Below are positions 6,011-11,101 of a stretch of DNA of 11,101 nt, piece after piece (positions within the stretch are counted from its first letter, which is position 1; each line of letters begins with the position of its first letter). The position numbers were made by a program, and so were the translations under genes. A model generated the notes under the pieces. The model saw nothing but the letters and a program-made list of their open reading frames with translations, was not told the DNA's origin and ran no database searches. This DNA is from an uncultured bacterium (GTDB taxonomy: Bacteria > Actinomycetota > Coriobacteriia > Coriobacteriales > Coriobacteriaceae). The DNA lies in the NCBI GenBank assembly GCA_905215195.1, contig CAJMPF010000031.1, positions 1 to 11,101 of the forward strand, read 5' to 3'.

Positions 6011-7006
6011 ATGGCTCAGCATCTTTTGGACGTGCGCGACCTCTGCATCTCGTTTGTGGGCCGCGATGGCAACGCGCTGGAAGCCGTCAACAAACTCAAC
6101 CTACATATCGATGCCGGCGAGATCGTTGGTGTTGTCGGCGAGTCCGGCTGCGGTAAGTCGGTGTTTGCCCAGAGTGTCATGCGCCTATTGGAGCATGAAC
6201 AGAAGATGGCCTATGAGGGCCAGATTCTCTTTGACGGGGAGGACCTGCTCGCACGCCCGCTCAAGCGTATGCGCGAGGTGCGCGGCTACGATATCGCCAT
6301 GATTTTCCAGGACCCTTTGAGCTCGCTTAACCCCGTCATGACGGTCGGGGCACAGGTCGTCGAGGCCGTGCGGGCCCACCGTAAGATGAGCCGACGCGAA
6401 GCCCGCAACGAGGCTCTATCGCTGTTGGAGCGTGTGGGAATTCGAGATGCCGCGGCTCGCTTCGACATGTATCCGGGCGATTTTAGCGGCGGTATGCGCC
6501 AGCGCGTGATGATTGCCATGGCTCTCGCCGGGCACCCGCGCCTGCTTATCGCCGACGAGCCCACCACGGCACTCGACACGACGACTCAAAAACAGATTTT
6601 GGATCTCCTGCGCGACCTTAACAGTTCCGAGGGCATGGCGGTACTTTTTATCAGCCATGATTTGGGCGTCGTCACGAGCATCTGCTCGCGCGTGCACGTC
6701 ATGTATCTGGGTCAAATCGTAGAAGAGATTGATGCCTGCGGCCTTATGGAGCGCCCGAGCCACCCATATGCCCAGGGGCTCATCGCGAGCATTCCGCCGC
6801 TCGAAGGCGAGCGAGTTGACACGTTGGCGGATATTCCGGGCACAGTGCCGCCGCTTACGGCAATACCCTGTGGATGCCGCTTTGCGCCTCGTTGCGCCCG
6901 GGCGGACGAGCGCTGCCGCGCGCAGGAGCCTCCGCTGTTTGCCGTGAATGCGTGTGACCGGTCTAAATGCTGGCTTGTCGAGAAAGGGGAGTGCCATGGC
7001 TGTTGA
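6011..7006 (+). CDS. dppD: Peptide/nickel-type ABC transporter ATPase, DppD/OppD-like
   Basis: This is one of the two cytoplasmic ATPases energising the importer (331 residues). It has Walker A GESGCGKS (43-50), Q-loop Q100, signature FSGGMRQR (158-165), Walker B LLIADE (178-183) with catalytic E183, and H-loop H216. The C-terminal oligopeptide/dipeptide-transporter extension carries the family cysteine cluster C289, C295, C302 and C320 (GCRFAPRC...C...KCW). I recall an equivalent region binding a [4Fe-4S] cluster in a mycobacterial OppD structure, so the same is plausible here. The ribosome-binding site AAGGAGGA lies inside the end of dppC, 7 nt before the ATG. The 3' end overlaps the next ATPase gene by 11 nt. 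All catalytic motifs are intact. Confidence 0.93.
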   Translation: MAQHLLDVRDLCISFVGRDGNALEAVNKLNLHIDAGEIVGVVGESGCGKSVFAQSVMRLLEHEQKMAYEGQILFDGEDLLARPLKRMREVRGYDIAMIFQDPLSSLNPVMTVGAQVVEAVRAHRKMSRREARNEALSLLERVGIRDAAARFDMYPGDFSGGMRQRVMIAMALAGHPRLLIADEPTTALDTTTQKQILDLLRDLNSSEGMAVLFISHDLGVVTSICSRVHVMYLGQIVEEIDACGLMERPSHPYAQGLIASIPPLEGERVDTLADIPGTVPPLTAIPCGCRFAPRCARADERCRAQEPPLFAVNACDRSKCWLVEKGECHGC

Positions 7007-7781
7007 TAGCGAAGCCCTGCTTAGGGTCTCACATCTGACTAAAGCGTATCCCATGCCGGGCTCAGGTTTTAAGCGTCAGGCCTTTACCGCCGTGGACGAT
7101 CTGTCGTTTGAGATCGCGCCGGGCGAGGTCTATGGCCTGGTTGGCGAATCCGGATCGGGCAAGTCGACGACTGGACGCTTGATCTGTGGTCTCGAGCGTG
7201 CGGATTCCGGCTCGATTGTCTATCGCGGGCACGACCTCGCCACGATGTCGGAGCGCGAACGCAAGCCGTTTCGCCGCGAGATCCAGCTGGTAATCCAGGA
7301 TAGCTCTACGGCTTTTGACCCGCGCAACCGTGTCGGCCGCATTTTGGAGGAGCCGCTGATTATCGCCGGCGTGCGCGATGCGGATGAGCGCCATGGGCGC
7401 GCGCTCTCGGCCCTGACCTCGGTCGGTCTTCTGGCAGAGCATTATGACCGCTACCCGCATGACCTTTCGGGGGGACAGCGTCAGCGACTCAATCTGGCAC
7501 GGGCGCTTATTTGCGAGCCGCGTCTTGTGGTATGCGACGAGCCGGTCTCGGCGCTTGACGTGTCCGTTCAGGCCCAAGTGCTCAACTTGCTTCGCGACCT
7601 GCAGCGCACGACGGGTGTAGCGCTGCTGTTTATCACGCATGATATGCGTGTGGTTCGGCATATGTCCGACCGGATTGGCGTGCTCTACCACGGTCGTCTT
7701 GTCGAGGAAGGCGCGGCCGAGGACGTGATCGCGCACCCGAGCGATCCGTATACGCAGGAGCTTATCGACGCCATTCCCTAG
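6996..7781 (+). CDS. dppF: Peptide/nickel-type ABC transporter ATPase, DppF/OppF-like
   Basis: This is the partner ATPase (261 residues) of the importer. It has Walker A GESGSGKS (50-57), Q-loop Q101, signature LSGGQRQR (157-164), Walker B RLVVCDEP (176-183) with E182, and H-loop H215. The protein ends soon after HPSDPYTQELIDAIP, so it lacks the Cys-rich C-terminal extension of its DppD partner and is shorter than many OppF proteins. Asymmetric pairs with only one extended ATPase are common. The ATG at 6996 is chosen over an in-frame ATG at 6948 because AGAAAGGGGA lies 5 nt upstream and the longer form would only add non-conserved residues. The 11-nt overlap with dppD implies coupled translation. 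A 76-nt gap separates it from DCCP2. Confidence 0.92.
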   Translation: MAVDSEALLRVSHLTKAYPMPGSGFKRQAFTAVDDLSFEIAPGEVYGLVGESGSGKSTTGRLICGLERADSGSIVYRGHDLATMSERERKPFRREIQLVIQDSSTAFDPRNRVGRILEEPLIIAGVRDADERHGRALSALTSVGLLAEHYDRYPHDLSGGQRQRLNLARALICEPRLVVCDEPVSALDVSVQAQVLNLLRDLQRTTGVALLFITHDMRVVRHMSDRIGVLYHGRLVEEGAAEDVIAHPSDPYTQELIDAIP

Positions 7782-7842
7782 AGGATGCTTCCTTTTGGGT
7801 ATGGCGTGGGTTTGTTGTTTAATTGTCGGTATATCGGTGCAA

Positions 7843-7853
7843 GAGAGGGGAAC
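7843..7853 (+). promoter_or_regulatory. Ribosome-binding site of DCCP2, identical to that of DCCP1
   Basis: GAGAGGGGAAC is found here and, base for base, at 1052-1062 before DCCP1, each a few nt ahead of its ATG. It decides the DCCP2 start at 7858 rather than an in-frame ATG at 7795. The match may reflect a common ancestor of the two genes or simply a preferred ribosome-binding site in this genome. Confidence 0.6.
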
Positions 7854-7857
7854 TACT

Positions 7858-9021
7858 ATGGCCGATATCGAGGAACAGCCGTTGCCGCGCACGTTTGAGG
7901 AGTTCAACGAGCAACGCAAGGCGGCGTTTATTCGCGTCAAGGATTACAAACAGGCCGGCAATCGCCTGGTCGGCTTTTTGTGTAGCTATACGCCGCTCGA
8001 GATTATCGATGCCGCGGGCGCTGCAAGCGTGGCCTTGTGCGGCACATCCGACGAGGTGATTCCCGAGGCCGAGAAGGTGCTGCCGGCAAACCTGTGCCCG
8101 CTCATCAAGTCGACGTACGGTTTTGCCTACTCGCAAAAGTGCCCGTTTACGTACTTTAGCGACATGATCATCGGCGAGACCACCTGCGACGGCAAGAAGA
8201 AGATGTACGAGCTACTCAACGAGCTCAAGCGCACGCACATTCTGCATCTTCCGCAGGGTCGCAATCGCGCCTACGAGCGTGAAGGCTGGTACGAGGAGTG
8301 CCGCCTGCTCAAGGAGGAGCTTGAGAACTTCTACGGCATCACGATCACCGATGACGACCTGCGCGCCGCCGTGCGCCGTCGCAACCGCTTGCGTGCGGCC
8401 CAGCTCGACATGTTTGCGCTGCAGGCCAACCAGCCGGCGGCTATGAGCGGCGTCGACCTGATGAGCACCATGTTTGCCGGCACGTTCAGCTTTGATATCG
8501 AGGCCTATATGCAGCAGCTGGAGCAAAAGGTTGCCAAGCTGCGCGAGGCCTACGACGCGGGCGAGCGCCCGGTCGCGGCGGATGCCAAGCGCATTCTGAT
8601 CACCGGCTGCCCGGTGGGCGGCGTGATCAACAAAATCGGCCGTACTATCGAGTCCAACGGCGGTGTGGTCGTGTGCATGGACGATTGCTCGGGCGAGCGC
8701 ACGGCGGCCATGATGATCGACCCGGACGCGCCTGACATTCTGCGCGCCATCGCCGACCGCTACCTAGACATCAACTGCTCGGTCATGACGCCCAACGACG
8801 GTCGTATGGAAAACACGCTGGCCATGTGTGAGAAGTATCATGTCGATGGCGTGGTAGAGAGCGTGCTACAGGCCTGTCACACCTTTAACGTGGAGAGTGC
8901 CCGCATGCAGGAGGCTGTCGAGGGTGCGGGTATTCCGTACATGAAGATCGAGACCGATTACAGCAACGGCGACATGGGTCAGATCGAGACCCGCATCGCC
9001 GCCTTCATCGAAACCCTCTAG
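7858..9021 (+). CDS. Second double-cubane-type protein, 2-hydroxyacyl-CoA dehydratase family, YjiM-like (DCCP2)
   Basis: This 387-residue cytoplasmic iron-sulfur protein is paralogous to the product of 1067-2350. The shared hallmark is NLCPLIKSTYGF...KCPF...SDMIIGETTCDGKKK (78-115), then DCSG (276-279), INCSVMTPND (305-314) and a matching GQIETRIAAFIETL C-terminus. The candidate cluster ligands are C80, C95, C110, C277, C307 and C340, each aligned with a cysteine in DCCP1; C42 and C61 are also shared. It is 40 residues shorter because it lacks the DCCP1 N-terminal extension. It also differs in the central motif: TGCPVGGVINK (249-259) replaces TGTPMAVPNWK, adding C251 and C273. Length and the following activator gene match the E. 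coli yjiM-yjiL pair. Substrate is unknown; the changed central motif suggests a different pocket from DCCP1. Confidence 0.9.
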   Translation: MADIEEQPLPRTFEEFNEQRKAAFIRVKDYKQAGNRLVGFLCSYTPLEIIDAAGAASVALCGTSDEVIPEAEKVLPANLCPLIKSTYGFAYSQKCPFTYFSDMIIGETTCDGKKKMYELLNELKRTHILHLPQGRNRAYEREGWYEECRLLKEELENFYGITITDDDLRAAVRRRNRLRAAQLDMFALQANQPAAMSGVDLMSTMFAGTFSFDIEAYMQQLEQKVAKLREAYDAGERPVAADAKRILITGCPVGGVINKIGRTIESNGGVVVCMDDCSGERTAAMMIDPDAPDILRAIADRYLDINCSVMTPNDGRMENTLAMCEKYHVDGVVESVLQACHTFNVESARMQEAVEGAGIPYMKIETDYSNGDMGQIETRIAAFIETL

Positions 9022-9025
9022 CTTC

Positions 9026-9113
9026 CTCAGGCACCGGATCTTGCCCCTCAAACCGTCGCTTGCGTACCAAAGTACGCTGCGCTCCTCTTTCGGGGCAATC
9101 TCCGGCACCTGAG
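9026..9113 (+). repeat. Large palindromic hairpin element between DCCP2 and the activator gene
   Basis: The outer arms 9026-9047 and 9092-9113 are 22 nt each and pair at 18 positions, with two symmetrical 2x2 internal loops. Inside, GCGTAC (9062-9067) pairs with GTACGC (9072-9077) around a CAAA loop, extended by CGC (9057-9059) with GCG (9079-9081). No T-run follows on either strand, so it does not look like an ordinary terminator. The nested palindrome fits a dispersed REP/BIME-like intergenic repeat, or an mRNA-processing or stabilising structure. Copy number cannot be judged from one window. Confidence 0.6.
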
Positions 9114-9118
9114 AAACC

Positions 9119-9143
9119 TAGATCTAAGGCGCCTGAACGCGCC
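9119..9143 (+). other. Short dyads upstream of the activator gene
   Basis: TAGATCTA (9119-9126) is a perfect palindrome. GGCGC (9128-9132) pairs with GCGCC (9139-9143) around a 6-nt loop. Both lie in the 154-nt gap before the activator gene. They could be regulatory or simply part of the neighbouring repeat; evidence is weak. Confidence 0.2.
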
Positions 9144-9175
9144 GCTACCTTTGATGTTTAGATTGGGAGAGAGCC

Positions 9176-9940
9176 ATGATAGGGATCGGGATCGATATCG
9201 GGTCTACGGCGGCTAAGGCTGCTGTGGTCGATGGAGAGGGTTCGGTGGCGTGGACGTGCGTGCAGCCAACCGGGTTCTCCTCGGTCGATGCGGCCGAGCG
9301 TCTGCGCGAGGCACTGGCAGCGGCGGGTTATGACGTGGCTGCCGACGACGTGCGCGTGATCGCGACCGGCTACGGTCGTGTCGCCGTGCCCTATGCGCAT
9401 AAGGTCGTGACCGAGATTACCTGCCACGGCACCGGTGCCGTGCGCCTGTTTGGCGATCACGGCACGGTGATCGACGTGGGCGGTCAGGACACCAAGGTCA
9501 TTCAGCTTAAAAGTGGCCGCGTGGCCAAGTTTGCCATGAACGACAAGTGCGCCGCCGGCACGGGGCGCTTTTTGGAGATCATGGCCGACCGCCTGGGCAT
9601 TTCCCAGCAGCAGATGGCCGACCTGGCGCGTTCCGGCGAGCCCACCAAGATCAGCAGCATGTGCACCGTGTTTGCCGAAAGCGAGGTCATCAGCCTGATC
9701 GGTCGCGGTGAGCCGCGCGAGAACATTGCGCGTGGCGTGATCGACAGCGTGGTCTCGCGCGTGGCGACCATGGCCGGGCAGGCCGCGGGCGCCCCGTACT
9801 ACCTGACCGGTGGCCTGTGCGAGAACGCCTTCGTGGTGGAGCGGTTGGGCGAGCTACTGGGGTCGCCGGTGACCACCTCGCCCCAGGCTCGCTTTGCCGG
9901 AGCGATCGGCGCGGCTGTCCGCGCCGCCGCCTTGGCCTAG
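9176..9940 (+). CDS. yjiL: ATP-dependent activator/reductase of DCCP, BadF/HgdC/YjiL family
   Basis: This is a 254-residue ASKHA-fold ATPase. The characterised activators are homodimers with one [4Fe-4S] cluster bridging the subunits; ATP hydrolysis drives a low-potential electron into the partner dehydratase or DCCP. Visible motifs are phosphate loop 1 GIDIGSTAAK (5-14), phosphate loop 2 IDVGGQDTK (99-107), and the two cluster cysteines C125 in NDKCAAGTG and C163 in SMCTVFAESE. The adenosine-side TGGLCEN (211-217) follows. Length equals the usual single-domain activator. A GGGAGAG ribosome-binding site is 4 nt before the ATG. It is the only activator in the window, so it probably serves both DCCPs, certainly the adjacent YjiM-like one. 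The electron donor (ferredoxin or flavodoxin) must be encoded elsewhere. A hairpin repeat separates it from DCCP2, which may alter stoichiometry. Confidence 0.93.
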   Translation: MIGIGIDIGSTAAKAAVVDGEGSVAWTCVQPTGFSSVDAAERLREALAAAGYDVAADDVRVIATGYGRVAVPYAHKVVTEITCHGTGAVRLFGDHGTVIDVGGQDTKVIQLKSGRVAKFAMNDKCAAGTGRFLEIMADRLGISQQQMADLARSGEPTKISSMCTVFAESEVISLIGRGEPRENIARGVIDSVVSRVATMAGQAAGAPYYLTGGLCENAFVVERLGELLGSPVTTSPQARFAGAIGAAVRAAALA

Positions 9941-9954
9941 GGGTGTACCGCGAC

Positions 9955-11101
9955 ATGCGCATCCTCAATATCTCGGCACAAAAACCAGATAGCACCGGCA
10001 GTGGCACCTACCTTGCCGCGCTTGTGCGCGAGCAGATCGAGACGGGGCATCGCGCCGCCGTGCTTTGCGGCGCGGCACCGGGTGATACCCAAGGCGAGCT
10101 GGACCGGCGTGCTGCCGTGTTTGCCGTACCGTTCGAGTCGCCCGAGCTGCCGTTTCCCATCTGCGGTATGTCCGATGTCATGCCCTATCCCTCCACACGC
10201 TATCGTGACCTGACGCCTTCGATGCTCAAGGCATTTGAGCGGGCATTTGCTGCTGCAATCGATCGGGCGGTGGCTGAGTTTCGGCCCGATCTGGTGCTTT
10301 GCCATCACCTGTATCTGGTGACCGCATTGGCGCGCGAGTGCGTCCGGGGCGTTCCGGTTGTTGCCGTGTGCCATTCGACCGACCTTCGCCAGCTGCGTTC
10401 GCATGCGCTCGAACGCGATCGCATCCTACGCGCGGTTCGTCGGCTCGATGCCGTCTTTGCGCTCCATGCTGAGCAGGCTGAACAGATTGGCCTGGTGTGC
10501 GGCGTCGATGCCGATCGTATCCATGTGATTGGGACGGGCTACGACCATCGCGTCTTCTGCCGCGACGCAAGCGTGGCGAGGCAGCCGGGATCGCTTGTGT
10601 ACGTGGGCAAGATTTGCTTTAAAAAGGGCGTCGAGTCGCTGGTTCGAGCTGTGTCATTGCCGATTGACGATGGCGTCCGCCCATCTGGCTTGGTACTTGT
10701 GGGCGGCCGCGGGGACGATGCCGAGTACGCGCGTATCGAGCGCTTGACCGCGGCCTCGGATGTGCCGGTGACGCTGGCGGGGCGCCTGGATAGCGATGAA
10801 CTCGTGCGTGCCTACCGCAGTTCCGACGTCTTTGTGCTGCCTTCGTTTTACGAGGGTCTGCCGCTCGTGACGATCGAAGCCCTCGCGTGCGGCTGCAAAG
10901 TTGTGGCGACCGATTTGCCCGGCGTCCGTCCCTGGATGGAGGCGATGCTTCCCGGTGCTCCCGTGACGTGGGTGGCGTCGCCGCGTATGACGGATGTCGA
11001 CACGCCCGTGGCGGCCGACCTTCCGCTGTTTGAGCGCGCGCTGGCAGATGCTATCGCGCAGGCGCTTGCGGCGCTGCCGGAGGAGGACCGGGAGATCTTT
11101 T
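9955..11101 (+). CDS. Glycosyltransferase family 4 (GT-B fold), 3' end outside window
   Basis: The frame is open from the ATG at 9955 to the right edge (382 codons visible, no stop), so the gene is truncated by the window. The N-terminus MRILNISAQKPDSTGSGTY followed by LAALVREQIETGH is the GT-B acceptor-side start with its Gly-rich loop. The donor-side domain shows LVYVGKICFKKGVESLV (214-230), DVFVLPSFYEGLPLVTIEAL (291-310) with the EX7E pair E300/E308, and VVATDLPGV. These are GT4 hallmarks for transfer from an activated nucleotide sugar, usually in glycolipid, capsule or cell-wall glycan synthesis; donor and acceptor are unknown. It begins 14 nt after the activator stop, with AGGGG overlapping that stop, so it may be cotranscribed. 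Nothing links it biochemically to the DCCPs and it may belong to the next functional unit. Confidence 0.85.
   Translation, partial: MRILNISAQKPDSTGSGTYLAALVREQIETGHRAAVLCGAAPGDTQGELDRRAAVFAVPFESPELPFPICGMSDVMPYPSTRYRDLTPSMLKAFERAFAAAIDRAVAEFRPDLVLCHHLYLVTALARECVRGVPVVAVCHSTDLRQLRSHALERDRILRAVRRLDAVFALHAEQAEQIGLVCGVDADRIHVIGTGYDHRVFCRDASVARQPGSLVYVGKICFKKGVESLVRAVSLPIDDGVRPSGLVLVGGRGDDAEYARIERLTAASDVPVTLAGRLDSDELVRAYRSSDVFVLPSFYEGLPLVTIEALACGCKVVATDLPGVRPWMEAMLPGAPVTWVASPRMTDVDTPVAADLPLFERALADAIAQALAALPEEDREIF

Noticed and set aside
5135..6022. 295-codon minus-strand frame opposite the DppC-like permease
   Set aside because: The product is His/Arg/Gln-rich without any domain; the permease on the + strand explains the sequence.
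6979..7003. Extra Cys-rich tail (GECHGC) at the end of the DppD-like ATPase, suggestive of a metal site
   Set aside because: These codons coincide with the ribosome-binding site and start codon of the next gene, so the residues are most likely a by-product of gene overlap.
9026..9113. Rho-independent terminator after DCCP2
   Set aside because: The stem is followed by GAAACC-type sequence rather than T residues on the + strand, and no T-run follows on the minus strand either.

Overview
The window is about 11 kb of GC-rich, gene-dense DNA with every gene on the + strand. Codon use, the predicted oxygen-sensitive iron-sulfur enzymes and a lipoprotein-type solute receptor suggest a strictly anaerobic, Gram-positive, high-GC gut-type bacterium. 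My best guess is Coriobacteriia such as Collinsella, but this is inferred from gene content and style, not from a marker gene.

Layout. (1) 2-637 is the C-terminal part of a molybdate-type ABC ATPase (ModC), closed by a hairpin terminator. (2) 638-1066 is a 429-nt regulatory interval. It holds a candidate sigma70 promoter inside an array of GTTGA/TCAAC half-sites, a 22-codon ORF with a very strong ribosome-binding site, and a long 5' leader. (3) 1067-2350 is a double-cubane-cluster-type protein (DCCP1) of the 2-hydroxyacyl-CoA dehydratase family. (4) 2534-7781 is a complete five-gene peptide/nickel-family ABC importer: Tat-type lipoprotein receptor, two permeases and two ATPases. Hairpins lie before and after the receptor gene. 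(5) 7858-9021 is a second, divergent DCCP (DCCP2, YjiM-like). (6) 9026-9113 is a large palindromic hairpin in an intergenic gap. (7) 9176-9940 is the ATP-dependent activator/reductase (YjiL/HgdC-like). (8) 9955 to the right edge is a family 4 glycosyltransferase, truncated by the window.

How it fits together. The activator would use ATP hydrolysis to push a low-potential electron from its subunit-bridging [4Fe-4S] cluster into one or both DCCPs. The importer between the two DCCP genes would supply the substrate or a precursor. No CoA-transferase, acyl-CoA dehydrogenase or other acyl-CoA gene is present, so this does not look like an amino-acid fermentation dehydratase locus such as hgdCAB. 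It reads better as an 'import then ATP-driven reduction' module of unknown substrate, and this is the most interesting feature of the window. Electron donor, substrate and regulator are not encoded here.
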